Assembly (NCBI GenBank): GCA_902767365.1
Contig: CACXGX010000035.1
Coordinates: forward strand, 1-44,383
DNA from: an uncultured Erysipelotrichaceae bacterium
Lineage (GTDB): Bacteria; Bacillota_I; Bacilli_A; RF39; UBA660
Length of the DNA stretch: 44,383 nucleotides
Direction: 5' to 3'
Positions 15,308-25,099 of the stretch are shown here, one piece after another. The notes below the pieces were generated by a model, which was not told the origin of the DNA, did no database searches, and worked only from the letters and a program-made list of their open reading frames with translations. Within the stretch, counting starts at the first letter, position 1. Each line of letters begins with the position of its first letter. A program made the translations under genes and the position numbers.

Positions 15308-16104
15308 GAGCTTATTTAAGTTATTTTAAGTGTCAAATAGAAGTAGGGCTTCAGTATAAAAGTGCTGCTTATGCAGGATTACTTACACAATTCTTTTGGG
15401 GAATTCTATATGTATTTGTTTATGAAGCATTTTATGATCATGCATCAGTTGAAAGCATTAATTTTAGTCAATTAATGTGTTATGTATGGTTAAATCAAGC
15501 ATTCTTTTCTCTTGTTGCTCCAGGAGTAAAAGATAATCAAATAATAGAGCAAATCAAAAATGGAACAGTGGCATATGAATTATGTAGACCATATGATTTA
15601 TATTGGTGGTGGTATTTAAAGCATTTAGCTAAAAGATATTCAGGATGTGCTTTAAGATGTATTCCTGTAATAATATTTGCTTTTTTGCTTCCCAAACCAT
15701 ATGGCTTGTCGTTACCATATTCAATAGAATCCTTATTCTTATTTATAATAGCAATTATTTTAGGATCATTTATAACAGCATCAATTGCAATGATTGTACA
15801 AATAATAGCATTTTTTACATATCAAGATAAAGGAATATCTAGTTTAATATATATAATTCAAGGTTTACTTCAAGGATTCGATATTCCACTTCCACTTTTA
15901 CCTGTACTATTTATAGCTATAACTGAATATTTACCATTTAGATTAATTAGTGATTTATCACAAAGAATATATTCGGGAAATATAGGTATTTCATATGGAA
16001 TACAAAGTATAATACTTCAAATAATATGGATAGTCTTATTAGTGTTATTTGGTAGATTATTAATGAAAAAAGCATTAAAAAAGGTTTCAATACAAGGTGG
16101 ATAA
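15304..16104 (+). CDS. ABC-2-type permease subunit (COG4587-type)
   Basis: A 266-residue integral membrane protein with about six hydrophobic segments, beginning MRAYLSYFKCQIEVGLQYKS. The N-terminal cytoplasmic helix, GLLTQFFWGILYVFVYEAFY first membrane segment, and YELCRPYDLYWWWY segment match the DUF990-type permeases that pair with COG4586 ATPases. It overlaps the ATPase gene by ATGA (4 nt) and the next gene by one base, so the three are translationally coupled. It would form a heterodimeric membrane channel with the next protein. Substrate unknown; related systems have been linked to export or daunorubicin-like resistance only by similarity. Confidence 0.9.
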   Translation: MRAYLSYFKCQIEVGLQYKSAAYAGLLTQFFWGILYVFVYEAFYDHASVESINFSQLMCYVWLNQAFFSLVAPGVKDNQIIEQIKNGTVAYELCRPYDLYWWWYLKHLAKRYSGCALRCIPVIIFAFLLPKPYGLSLPYSIESLFLFIIAIILGSFITASIAMIVQIIAFFTYQDKGISSLIYIIQGLLQGFDIPLPLLPVLFIAITEYLPFRLISDLSQRIYSGNIGISYGIQSIILQIIWIVLLVLFGRLLMKKALKKVSIQGG

Positions 16105-16880
16105 TGAAATTAATAAAAAATTATTTATCATTACACTTGAAAATATGTCTCGAATATAAATCATCATTTATTTTAACAATAATATCACAAACTCTTGCAA
16201 TGTTTGTAGAGTTATTTACAGTAATGTCATTGTTAAATAAATTTAAATTATTAGAAGTATATAATACATATGAATTATTATTAGGCTTTTCCATTTTATG
16301 GCTTGGGTTTTCACTATCTGAAATGTTTGGAAGAGGCTATGATAACTTTTCAAAAATAATAATTAATGGTAATTTTGATATGTTATTAATTAGACCTAGA
16401 AGTTTATTTATTCAAATATTTGGTAGTGATATATGCTATGAAAAAATAGGAAGAGTAATATTTTCTATAGGATTATTAGTATATAGCATAAAAAAAGCAA
16501 TAAAAAATATAACAATTATAAAATTGATATTAATATTCTTAATGATAATTGGATGTATTGTCGTAATAATGTCAGTATTTATAATTGGAGCAAGTTTTTG
16601 TTTTATAACCATTCAAGGTTTAGAAGTAATTAATATTTTTACTAATGGTACTAAACAAGTAGCACAATATCCAATGGGTATATATAAAAAGGCAATTAGA
16701 TTATTTTTTTCAAGCGCTATTCCAATTGCTTTAGTAAATTATTATCCAATAAGATATTTAACTGATAAAAGTTCAAATATTATATACATATTAATGCCTT
16801 TTTTAACTTTAATAGTCTTATTTATAAGTGTTAAAATATTTAAAACAGGTATTAAAAAATATTGTAGTACAGGTTCTTAG
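16104..16880 (+). CDS. ABC-2-type permease subunit (COG3694-type)
   Basis: A 258-residue membrane protein with about six hydrophobic segments and the start MKLIKNYLSLHLKICLEYKSSF. The LLIRPRSLFIQIFG segment is characteristic of the second permease of this exporter type (compare LCRPYDLY in its partner). Its ATG overlaps the stop of the preceding gene. It is the last gene of the operon, since a terminator hairpin overlaps its stop codon. Together the three genes encode a complete exporter without a dedicated substrate-binding protein. Confidence 0.9.
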   Translation: MKLIKNYLSLHLKICLEYKSSFILTIISQTLAMFVELFTVMSLLNKFKLLEVYNTYELLLGFSILWLGFSLSEMFGRGYDNFSKIIINGNFDMLLIRPRSLFIQIFGSDICYEKIGRVIFSIGLLVYSIKKAIKNITIIKLILIFLMIIGCIVVIMSVFIIGASFCFITIQGLEVINIFTNGTKQVAQYPMGIYKKAIRLFFSSAIPIALVNYYPIRYLTDKSSNIIYILMPFLTLIVLFISVKIFKTGIKKYCSTGS

Positions 16881-16903
16881 AGAGAGTAATCTCTCTTTTT
16901 TTT
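16879..16903 (+). terminator. intrinsic terminator
   Basis: AGAGAGAG (16879-16886), loop TAAT, CTCTCTTT (16891-16898), then T's to 16903. It overlaps the stop of the last ABC gene. Confidence 0.88.
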
Positions 16904-16961
16904 GTACAAAGACCATACTTGTGATAAAATATAATTTATATGAAAGGTAGATGATTATAAA

Positions 16962-17534
16962 ATGAAATTATATGAAGAATTAATAAGAAAAAGTATAGCT
17001 GCATCACTACTTATTGGATTAGGTAATTACGCACTATTAAAACTAGGAAATCCAATAGGACCATTTATATTTGCCCTTGGACTTTTAGGAGTGTGTTATA
17101 TGGGATTAAACCTTTTTACAGGTAAATGTGGCTTTCTTATTCAAGACAAAATAAAAATATCTAATTTACTAATAATACTAATTGTTAACTTGCTAGCAGG
17201 ATATCTATTTGGATTAATATTTTCTCTAGCAGATATAGAAATATACAATAATGCAGTATTAAAAGTTAAAACATGGGATATATCTTTAGCATTTTTTATA
17301 AAATCTTTATTATGTGGAATAATTATGTATATAGCAGTACTTATGTATAAGAAAAAAACTCCACTAGGTATAATATATGGAATTCCTTTATTTATTTTAT
17401 GTGGATTTCAACACTGTATTGCAAACATAATAACTCTTGGAGTAGCAAGAACATTTGATATTTCAATAATAATATGTATTATAGGTAACTTTTTAGGATC
17501 ACTATTTATGTGGTATATATCAAAAGAAAATTAA
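16962..17534 (+). CDS. short formate/nitrite-transporter (FNT)-like membrane protein
   Basis: A 190-residue protein with about six hydrophobic segments. FNT landmarks are visible: NLFTGKCGFL (omega-loop LFTxN-like), a second half-motif LLCGIIMYIAV, and FILCGFQHCIANI, corresponding to the family's GxxHxVAN with the central channel His. FNT pentamers conduct formate, nitrite, hydrosulfide or lactate as weak acids. Typical members are ~260-285 residues, so this one is short, mainly by compact loops and missing N-terminal sequence. The ATG at 16962 is preceded by a somewhat distant SD (AAAGG, 14 nt away). TATAAT at 16930-16935 is a probable -10. The gene seems to stand alone between two units. 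Family call is good; substrate unknown. Confidence 0.72.
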   Translation: MKLYEELIRKSIAASLLIGLGNYALLKLGNPIGPFIFALGLLGVCYMGLNLFTGKCGFLIQDKIKISNLLIILIVNLLAGYLFGLIFSLADIEIYNNAVLKVKTWDISLAFFIKSLLCGIIMYIAVLMYKKKTPLGIIYGIPLFILCGFQHCIANIITLGVARTFDISIIICIIGNFLGSLFMWYISKEN

Positions 17535-17646
17535 ATATTTAGTAAAATATGGAATATTATGTAATAATTAATAATTAATTGAATTAATAAATAATCTATT
17601 ATAGAATTTAAAGAAGGAGCTAAATACTAATTAATAATTAGATTAG

Positions 17647-19377
17647 ATGAATGATATGGGAATAGTTAATGATTATATAAAAAAAATAATAAATAAAATA
17701 AATGAACACAAATATGATAAGGAAAAACCTTGGTTAAAATATTATGATCGCATGCCAGAACACTTAGAATATTATAATGGTTCAATGTATGATATGGTCA
17801 ATGATACAAGTGTTAGATATCCAAACAATGTTGCACTAGAGTACTTTGATGTTAAATATACATATAAAGAATTAATAAAAAAAATAGATAATGTTGCAAT
17901 TTCATTGAAAAATTTAAACATAGTAGAAAACGAATGTGTAACTATATGTATGCCTAATACACCAGAGGCTATATTTATAATATACGCAGTAAATAAAATA
18001 GGAGCAATCTGCAACATAATTCATCCTTTATCAAGTATAAAAGATATAGAAGAAGCTTTAAAAGAAACAAATTCTACAACACTTTTTGCAACAGATGTAA
18101 CATATAGTAAAATAAAAGATCTAGAAATAAAAAATTTAATAATGTGTGAAGTAAGTAATAGTATGAAACCATTATTAAAAAGATTATATAATATAAAAAA
18201 TAGATTAAATATGAGATATAAAGAAAATGTTATAAGATGGAATGACTTTATAAAAAATGAAAGCAAATTAATAGAAACACATGTTAATAGAGGGAAAGAG
18301 TCTCCAGCAGTTATTATTTATAGTGGTGGAACTACTGGTAAAAGTAAAGGCGTAATCTTATCAAATTTATGCTTTAATTCAATTGCAACACAATGCACTG
18401 TTGTATGTAAAGAAGCAGTAGCAGGAAACTCAATACTTTCAGCATTACCTATATTTCATGGCTTTGGTTTATGTGTATGTATACACGTTCCATTAGCAAT
18501 AGGATTAAAATGTATTTTAATGCCTAAAGTTGATGTTAATAAACTAAACAAGACAATAAAAACAAAAAAACCTAATTTATTGCCAGTAATACCAACAATG
18601 TTAAATTATATAATAAAAAATAAAAAACTTGGAGATAAGAGCTTTGAAAGTGTAAAAGTAATACTAAGTGGTGGAGACTATCTAAGCCCAGAGTTAATTA
18701 ATAATACCCTAGATTATTTTAGAGATTGTGGTTCACTTACTAGAATTCAAATTGGATATGGATTATCAGAAGCAACTGCATTTATTTCAGCTACATGTGA
18801 AAGTGTTAAATCTTTAGATAATATTGGGATACCAAATCCAGACAATATCATAAAGATATTTGAGCCTGAAACTGATATAGAATTGGAATATGGTTCTGTT
18901 GGAGAAATATGCGTTAATGGTCCATCAGTAATGTTAGGGTATATCAATAAAGATGAAGAAACAGCTAATGTTTTAAAAACACATTATGATGGTAAAGTAT
19001 GGCTTCATACAGGAGACTTAGGTTATATGACAGATGATGGTGTTATACACTATCAATCAAGATTAAAACGTATGATAATATCTAATGGTTATAATATATA
19101 TCCAATGGAACTTGAAGAAGTAATAAATAAGTGTGAATATGTTGATACATCAGTAGTTGTAGCAATGAAACACAAAGATAAAGGCGAAGTTCCTAAAGCA
19201 GTTATAGTATTAAAAGAAAATGTTAAACCATCAAAAGAAATAGAAAGAGCAATTAAAAAATATTGTCAAGATAATTTAACAAAATATAAAATACCACAAA
19301 AATATGAATTTAGAGAAAATCTACCAAAAACAAAGATTGGTAAGGTAGACTATAAAAAATTAGAACAAGACAAATAA
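17647..19377 (+). CDS. AMP-dependent acyl-CoA synthetase/ligase
   Basis: A 576-residue ANL-superfamily enzyme, activating a carboxylate (probably a fatty acid) with ATP and transferring it to CoA. Motifs: P-loop YSGGTTGKSKGVILS (residues ~226-240), IQIGYGLSEAT, HTGDLGYMTDDG, hinge RLKRMIISNGYNIYPMELEE, and C-terminal catalytic Lys in PKTKIGKVDYKKL. Length is normal for long-chain or medium-chain ligases without membrane segments. A TAG in frame directly precedes the ATG at 17647. The nearest SD (AGGAG, ~17614-17618) is far from it, so an ATG at 17656 is equally possible. It appears monocistronic. Substrate chain length cannot be read from sequence. Confidence 0.92.
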   Translation: MNDMGIVNDYIKKIINKINEHKYDKEKPWLKYYDRMPEHLEYYNGSMYDMVNDTSVRYPNNVALEYFDVKYTYKELIKKIDNVAISLKNLNIVENECVTICMPNTPEAIFIIYAVNKIGAICNIIHPLSSIKDIEEALKETNSTTLFATDVTYSKIKDLEIKNLIMCEVSNSMKPLLKRLYNIKNRLNMRYKENVIRWNDFIKNESKLIETHVNRGKESPAVIIYSGGTTGKSKGVILSNLCFNSIATQCTVVCKEAVAGNSILSALPIFHGFGLCVCIHVPLAIGLKCILMPKVDVNKLNKTIKTKKPNLLPVIPTMLNYIIKNKKLGDKSFESVKVILSGGDYLSPELINNTLDYFRDCGSLTRIQIGYGLSEATAFISATCESVKSLDNIGIPNPDNIIKIFEPETDIELEYGSVGEICVNGPSVMLGYINKDEETANVLKTHYDGKVWLHTGDLGYMTDDGVIHYQSRLKRMIISNGYNIYPMELEEVINKCEYVDTSVVVAMKHKDKGEVPKAVIVLKENVKPSKEIERAIKKYCQDNLTKYKIPQKYEFRENLPKTKIGKVDYKKLEQDK

Positions 19378-19462
19378 AGATATTAGATCAAATAGTATAT
19401 TTTTATTTGCAAAAATAAAATAATATAGTAAAATTATATTAAATAGAATAGTAGGTGAATAT

Positions 19463-22400
19463 ATGATAAAAAAGCATCTAAATATATATTTAATTATAGT
19501 TTTATTAATAGGATTAATGCCAATTATTGCAAAAGCAACAGAATTTGATCCAACGACATGGAATGATGGGCAAAATTGGAATCCAACAAGTGGTAATTCA
19601 TGGGAAACTGCATATGCCTACGAGTTAAGCATTGTAATGTATAATGGAACCGGCGAACCACAAAAAATAAAAAATGGAAACGAAGATGCAAAACCAATCT
19701 TACTATATCATCCAAACATAATGAGAGAATTTTATCAAGATAATGCAGGTGATGTTAGGCTACCAAATAGTATGAGTGACATGACAAGTGGTCAAAGCTG
19801 GGGACTTAATCAAATGTTACCACAGGATAATGATCCTCACACATTTACTGAATGGTCTGGACAAAATACTGCACTATTCCACGAATTGCCAAGTATGGCT
19901 GATGTCGCTTCGACAGATACTGTAGTTCAAACAGAATACGGAGATAATTATATAGTGCATGGGACACTTTATTATCAACTATATAGCGAAAATTGTAATG
20001 ATTACAATCCTAAACCAGTGGTTGAAAATAATTACTCTTCAACGAAAACTCATGGAGAAATGCCATATCAAAAATATGTTCTTTCATTTATGACAAAAAG
20101 AAGAAGAATTAAGTATAAGAAACCAAGCACTTCTGCATATGCAAAAATATACGAAGATTCTAATTTAACAGAAAACAACATATTAAATGGATACTTAAAT
20201 AAATGGGTAACTGAACATGCAAACAACCTTCAAAATATAGAAAAATATTTCAAAGTTAATTTAGATTATTCTAAATTTGAACAATATTATATACAAGCAA
20301 TTCCAGTGAGAAGAGTTAAAAAAGAAAATGATATAATGCTTAATCCACAAAGGGTTTTTCTTGCTTCTTCACCAATAGTTGATATTATGAAAAAAAGAGA
20401 CGGTACTCAAGCAAAAGCATCAACATGGCAAGAAAGTGATTGGGAGTGGGAAGATGCCAATAATTGCGCGTGTGGTACAAAGTCAGATACCTATGATTCA
20501 GCTAATTTATGTTCTGAGAAATGTGCAGTAAAACATCCTGGTGGAACATGTAGTGGAAGTGTGTGCAGTTGGTCAGGTGGCTATAGTTGTGCATGTGGTG
20601 AAGGAACAACAAATGGTGGTAGTTATCATCTAACAAAAACAGTATATTGTGGTAAAAAAGCCTATATATATTTATATGGAAAATATGTAGAAAGAGAAAC
20701 GGAACTAATAACAGTAAGAGATGGAATATGGTCTAAAAGAGCTCTAAATAATTGTAATGATCAACAAAATCAACATTGTGAACTAGAAGATGATGGAGTA
20801 ACATGCAAGAAAGATGTAAGTGGAAAAGAAATCTTACAATATTATATAGGACCAAATCTAGAAGATGCCCTTGTTGGAAATAAAAATAAAAATTATTATC
20901 AAATAAATGGAGATTGTAATAAAGGTAAAAAAGATGAAGGGATTAGACATTGGTATGCAATAGATTTAATAGATTGCCCACAAGTATGTGAAAAGACGTG
21001 TGATTTAACTAAAGAAACACTAAAACAATGTAAAAGAACCGATAAGTACTTAAAATGTGCCGAAAACTATTGTGAAGCATCAGTAGATATCGAACAAAAA
21101 GGTAATCCAAGAAATAGAAAAAAGAATTGTATTTTAACAGCATGTGGTTATAAATATGGGAAATCACCTACCCAGCCAAGTAATCTTGATGCTCCGGATT
21201 TGGAATCAGTAAACAGTTGTAACAATAGTAACCCATATAAAGGATTAGATAAAATATTAAATGCATCATCAACTTGTAATAAAGATGATACATCAAATAA
21301 ATATATGCAAGATATAAATGCAACAATAACATCATGTATAAGTGATAAAGTAACAGATTTTGATGGAAATGATACAAATGATACAATCTTTGATCAAAGA
21401 ACATATATAACAACTGCTTGTAAAGAAACTACATCATTTAAATTTAGCGATATTTCAAATATAAAATATGTAGCAGGACAAGGAATAGATTATCAAGTAA
21501 AACAAACAGGGAAAAAAGAATGTACATATAAATTTAACCTAGAACAATGGAAATTTGATTATGCCTCAATTCCAGGAAAAGAGAAAAAAGAATTAAGAAG
21601 AAAAAGACTAAAACTTATATATGATATGTATAATCATGCAATGGATAGTACATATAAACCAAGCTCAAGTCCATATTATTTAAATGAATTTGCAGGTGAA
21701 AAATACGGAGAGATAAGTTGGAAAGAGAATATTTATAAAGTAGATAGAGAAACAGTAACATCAAAAGTAAGTGAAGTAATAAATAATAAATTAGTTCCTC
21801 AAGAAACAGAAACATTAGTAGATATAGTAAAAATGTCAACTCCAGAACATCATGTAGGTGGTAATCAACAAACGTTAGTAGTAGTAGCAAAAAATAATAT
21901 AGATAAAACTAATTACAAAACAAATGTATATAAATCGATAGATAAACATGAAAATGTCAAAGAGTTTAAATCAAGATGTATATCAACAGATGGAAAAGCA
22001 AATATTTATTTTCCAGATGATTCAAATATATGTTATAACAAGAAAACTGGAATTGATAATACACCAGTATATGGAAAGAACTTATATTATACAAACTTAA
22101 GTGCAACACCAAATGCAAAATTCTCAAGTGCATTAGTAAATGCAGGAGTAAGCCATAATATTGAAACAAAAGTAACAGTAGGAAAAAATGTAGCAAGTGA
22201 AGAAACCCCATATTATAAAGATCAAGAAGTATGTAAATATAAAATTGGGGAAGGAAATATAAGATGTGAAATAAATATAACACCAAGTTCTGGAACAGAA
22301 TCATTAGGAAATAATGTATATGAAGGTGGAAATGTAACAGCCGAAGTAATACCAACAAACTTGGAGAACCTAGAAAAAGGTGACGAAATAGAAACCGTAA

Positions 22401-23530
22401 AAATGAAAATAGTTACAAAAAATTTAAACGAAAAAATAGTATCAACAAATATATATACAGGTACACAAGAAGGAGTGACACAAAAAATCGAAATGCCATC
22501 AGATAAAGACTCTATAGGGTTCTATGATGTGCAAGGAACAGTATTAACTAAAAAAGGAAAAGAAGTAACATGTCTTGGACATTTTAAAATGTTAAAACAT
22601 ACTCCAACATGTAATGTAAAATGTGATATAGTAGAAAACAGCAAAACAAAATATCAAATTGTGTCAAAAGGAAAAGATACTCCAAACAAGTATTACATAT
22701 CATTATTGACAAATATGAACCCACAACAAATTTTTCAAGATGGTAAAGGAAAATATTATGTAGTACTTGACCAACCATTAAGCATTAACAATGATATTTT
22801 ATTCGGATATGTCGAAAAAACAGGAGATTGTAATGATTATTGCTATCATGGGGATCCACCTACACCAGAACAAGAAAAACATAGTTGTACAAAAGAATTT
22901 AAACCAATAGAAACAGGAGAAATTGCAGAGTATTGTGATAAGAGTTGGGATACAGATATAAATAATTATCAAAGTGCATCAGATTGTTTCTACAGGTGCA
23001 GTACAATATGTCCAGTATTATGTTATAACGAACAAGTAGTAAAGGATTATTGTAAAAATGCAGTATCACTTGGATATAAAGATGAAGCAATGTGTTTAAA
23101 TAAATGTTATTGTAATCAAAATATAAATAAAGATGACAAAGTATATAGATCAATAAATAACAATAACCCATTCCCATATTCAAATGATAGTGAAGATCCA
23201 TATGAAAAAGGAAATAGATTAATAGGAAAGAATTGGTATGGATTATCAAAATATATAAAAAATGACGATGAAGACAAAACAAGTATTACAGGAAAATATG
23301 CTAATACAAAAGTAGAATATATAATAGATTTAGGTCCAAATGAAATTAAAAATATAAGAAATAATAATAGTGAAATGGGACCAGATGTATATACAAAATA
23401 TATTTCAAAAAATGGAAATTATTTTGAAGGAATAACATCATATAAAAGTAGTTTTATCCATGAAGAATTTAGACATATATTTAAAAGTAGAGCAGGTAAT
23501 GTCTTAGTGGATCATGAAATAGAAGACTAA
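19463..23530 (+). CDS. large secreted Cys-rich protein (1,355 aa), function unknown
   Basis: Begins with a signal peptide: MIKKHLN, a hydrophobic core IYLIIVLLIGLMPIIA, and probable cleavage near AKA-TEFDP. The mature protein has roughly 46 cysteines in two dense clusters: residues ~330-570 (CACG, CSEKC, DCPQVCEKTCDL, LTACGYK) and ~1120-1220 (DCNDYCYHG, DCFYRCSTICPVLCY, CLNKCYC). A Thr/Lys-rich, beta-strand-like middle lies between. There is no LPxTG, lipobox or C-terminal membrane anchor, so it is probably released or bound non-covalently. Cys are mostly even and paired within each cluster, suggesting disulfides, which is unusual for Firmicutes. The final segment (VEYIIDLGPNEIKNIRNNN) resembles tails of other uncharacterised surface proteins in gut Bacilli. 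Promoter-like TTGCAA/TAAAAT lies at 19407-19434; SD AGGTGA. Confidence 0.8.
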   Translation: MIKKHLNIYLIIVLLIGLMPIIAKATEFDPTTWNDGQNWNPTSGNSWETAYAYELSIVMYNGTGEPQKIKNGNEDAKPILLYHPNIMREFYQDNAGDVRLPNSMSDMTSGQSWGLNQMLPQDNDPHTFTEWSGQNTALFHELPSMADVASTDTVVQTEYGDNYIVHGTLYYQLYSENCNDYNPKPVVENNYSSTKTHGEMPYQKYVLSFMTKRRRIKYKKPSTSAYAKIYEDSNLTENNILNGYLNKWVTEHANNLQNIEKYFKVNLDYSKFEQYYIQAIPVRRVKKENDIMLNPQRVFLASSPIVDIMKKRDGTQAKASTWQESDWEWEDANNCACGTKSDTYDSANLCSEKCAVKHPGGTCSGSVCSWSGGYSCACGEGTTNGGSYHLTKTVYCGKKAYIYLYGKYVERETELITVRDGIWSKRALNNCNDQQNQHCELEDDGVTCKKDVSGKEILQYYIGPNLEDALVGNKNKNYYQINGDCNKGKKDEGIRHWYAIDLIDCPQVCEKTCDLTKETLKQCKRTDKYLKCAENYCEASVDIEQKGNPRNRKKNCILTACGYKYGKSPTQPSNLDAPDLESVNSCNNSNPYKGLDKILNASSTCNKDDTSNKYMQDINATITSCISDKVTDFDGNDTNDTIFDQRTYITTACKETTSFKFSDISNIKYVAGQGIDYQVKQTGKKECTYKFNLEQWKFDYASIPGKEKKELRRKRLKLIYDMYNHAMDSTYKPSSSPYYLNEFAGEKYGEISWKENIYKVDRETVTSKVSEVINNKLVPQETETLVDIVKMSTPEHHVGGNQQTLVVVAKNNIDKTNYKTNVYKSIDKHENVKEFKSRCISTDGKANIYFPDDSNICYNKKTGIDNTPVYGKNLYYTNLSATPNAKFSSALVNAGVSHNIETKVTVGKNVASEETPYYKDQEVCKYKIGEGNIRCEINITPSSGTESLGNNVYEGGNVTAEVIPTNLENLEKGDEIETVKMKIVTKNLNEKIVSTNIYTGTQEGVTQKIEMPSDKDSIGFYDVQGTVLTKKGKEVTCLGHFKMLKHTPTCNVKCDIVENSKTKYQIVSKGKDTPNKYYISLLTNMNPQQIFQDGKGKYYVVLDQPLSINNDILFGYVEKTGDCNDYCYHGDPPTPEQEKHSCTKEFKPIETGEIAEYCDKSWDTDINNYQSASDCFYRCSTICPVLCYNEQVVKDYCKNAVSLGYKDEAMCLNKCYCNQNINKDDKVYRSINNNNPFPYSNDSEDPYEKGNRLIGKNWYGLSKYIKNDDEDKTSITGKYANTKVEYIIDLGPNEIKNIRNNNSEMGPDVYTKYISKNGNYFEGITSYKSSFIHEEFRHIFKSRAGNVLVDHEIED

Positions 23531-23560
23531 AAAGTTCATTGTCAAATAGTATTCAAAGTG

Positions 23561-23584
23561 AAGGATGATGAGAATCATCCTTTC
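23561..23584 (+). terminator. hairpin, probable weak terminator, copy A
   Basis: AAGGATGAT (23561-23569), loop GAGA, ATCATCCTT (23574-23582), with only a short T run. It lies 31 nt after the Cys-rich gene. A near-identical hairpin follows the sigma-factor gene at 28305. Confidence 0.6.
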
Positions 23585-23703
23585 ATAATGCCTTTTATTA
23601 AGTAAATTAAAGAAACAAAATGATAAAATTTTCTATAAACAATTAAATATTTAGTATAAGATTATAACATTTATTTCTTTCCAATTTTATAATACAACCA
23701 ACT

Positions 23704-23729
23704 AAAAAAGAGAAATAATCTCTTTTTTT
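23704..23729. terminator. bidirectional intrinsic terminator
   Basis: AAAAAAGAGA, loop AATAA, TCTCTTTTTTT. A-rich on one side and T-rich on the other, so it can act on both strands. It lies just upstream of the CapA-like gene. Confidence 0.75.
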
Positions 23730-23761
23730 GTGGTATTATATTATTAGCATAGAGGTATTTT

Positions 23762-25081
23762 ATGATGAAAGTAAAAATTAAATTGTGGGCTAAAATATTA
23801 TTGATAATATTAATTGTAATAGGAGTGTATTTAATAGCAAAAGATAATAAAAATGAAATTAAACCTATAGAAGAAGATAATATAGTTATAAAAGAAAGCA
23901 TCATAGATGTAGTATATAACAAACTTAAAGACAAAGGAATCGATAAAGATTTTATTGAATGGATTGATAAAAACTATAATGGTAAATTAGAAGAATTTGA
24001 TGAGATACTGAAAAATGAAGAATATAATGAAAAGCAATGGCATATAATTACTGGTTTTTCATATAGAGTGTTAAAAGATTTATATAATAATAATTATGAT
24101 GAAATGGATAACATTAAGATAATTGAATCAAAAGAAATAAGTGAATTAAGTTTTGTAGGAGATATATCCTTAGCAGATAACTGGTATATTATGCCTAAAT
24201 ACGATCAAAGGGATAAAAAAGTAAAAGGAATATTATCAGACTCTGTATTAAAAATTATGACTGAAAGTGATTTAATGGTAGCTAATTCAGAGTTTACTGT
24301 TAGTAATCGTGGGAAAAAAATGAATGGTAAGCAATATACCTTTAGAGCAAAACCTGAAAGATTAAAAATATATGAAGAAATGGGTGTAGATTTAGTTACC
24401 CTTGCTAATAATCATGTTTATGATTTTGGAAAAGAAGCATTTCTTGATATGTTAGATTATTTTGATAAGTATGAAATACCTCATATTGGTGCAGGACATA
24501 ACTTAGAAGAAGCAAAAAAAGAATACTACTTTGTTATTAATGGATATAAAATTGCCTTTTTAAATGGTACAAGAGCAGAAAAATATATTTTAACACCAGG
24601 AGCAGAAGATAATAAAGAAGGAGTATTTAGATGTTACGATCCAACAAATATGATTAATCAAATAAAAAAAGTAAAAGAAAACAGTGATTTTGTAATTGTA
24701 TTGCTTCATTATGGTAAAGAAGGGTCACATGACTTAGAAAAAGAACAAATAGATAGTTCTAAAAAGTATATAGATGCTGGAGCAGACGTAATAATCGGAA
24801 GTCATGCTCATGTATTACAAGGAATAGAATTTTATAAGGGAAAACCTATTATCTACAATTTAGGAGATTTTATTTTCAACGGTAATGAAGAAGAAACTGC
24901 TATATTTCAAATTAAGTTAGATAAAAATGGTGTAATGGAATATTATATATATCCAGCATTACAAAAAAATATGTATACAGATTTATTAAGTGGTAAGGAA
25001 AAAGAAAAATTAATAAGTAAAATAAATAGTTGGAGTGTTAATGCCTCAATTGATAAAGAAGGAAAAATAACACAAAAATAG
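23762..25081 (+). CDS. CapA-family (PGA_cap) metallophosphatase-like membrane-anchored protein
   Basis: A 439-residue protein with an N-terminal membrane anchor (residues ~8-25, LWAKILLIILIVIGVYLIA) and an external catalytic domain. CapA motifs: LSFVGDISLADNW (metal-binding Asp), VANSEFTV, LANNHVYDFG, VIVLLHYGKEGS, GSHAHVLQGIEFYKGKPIIYNLGDF. CapA-type proteins act in poly-gamma-glutamate or cell-wall polymer biology and have a calcineurin-like fold. Residues ~45-135 between anchor and domain form an extra helical module. SD AGAGG precedes two adjacent ATGs (23762, 23765); either may be used. No capB/capC genes lie nearby, so polyglutamate capsule synthesis is not supported here. It is probably cotranscribed with the next gene (19 nt away). 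Confidence 0.88.
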   Translation: MMKVKIKLWAKILLIILIVIGVYLIAKDNKNEIKPIEEDNIVIKESIIDVVYNKLKDKGIDKDFIEWIDKNYNGKLEEFDEILKNEEYNEKQWHIITGFSYRVLKDLYNNNYDEMDNIKIIESKEISELSFVGDISLADNWYIMPKYDQRDKKVKGILSDSVLKIMTESDLMVANSEFTVSNRGKKMNGKQYTFRAKPERLKIYEEMGVDLVTLANNHVYDFGKEAFLDMLDYFDKYEIPHIGAGHNLEEAKKEYYFVINGYKIAFLNGTRAEKYILTPGAEDNKEGVFRCYDPTNMINQIKKVKENSDFVIVLLHYGKEGSHDLEKEQIDSSKKYIDAGADVIIGSHAHVLQGIEFYKGKPIIYNLGDFIFNGNEEETAIFQIKLDKNGVMEYYIYPALQKNMYTDLLSGKEKEKLISKINSWSVNASIDKEGKITQK

Positions 25082-25099
25082 AATAAGTAGGAGATTGAT

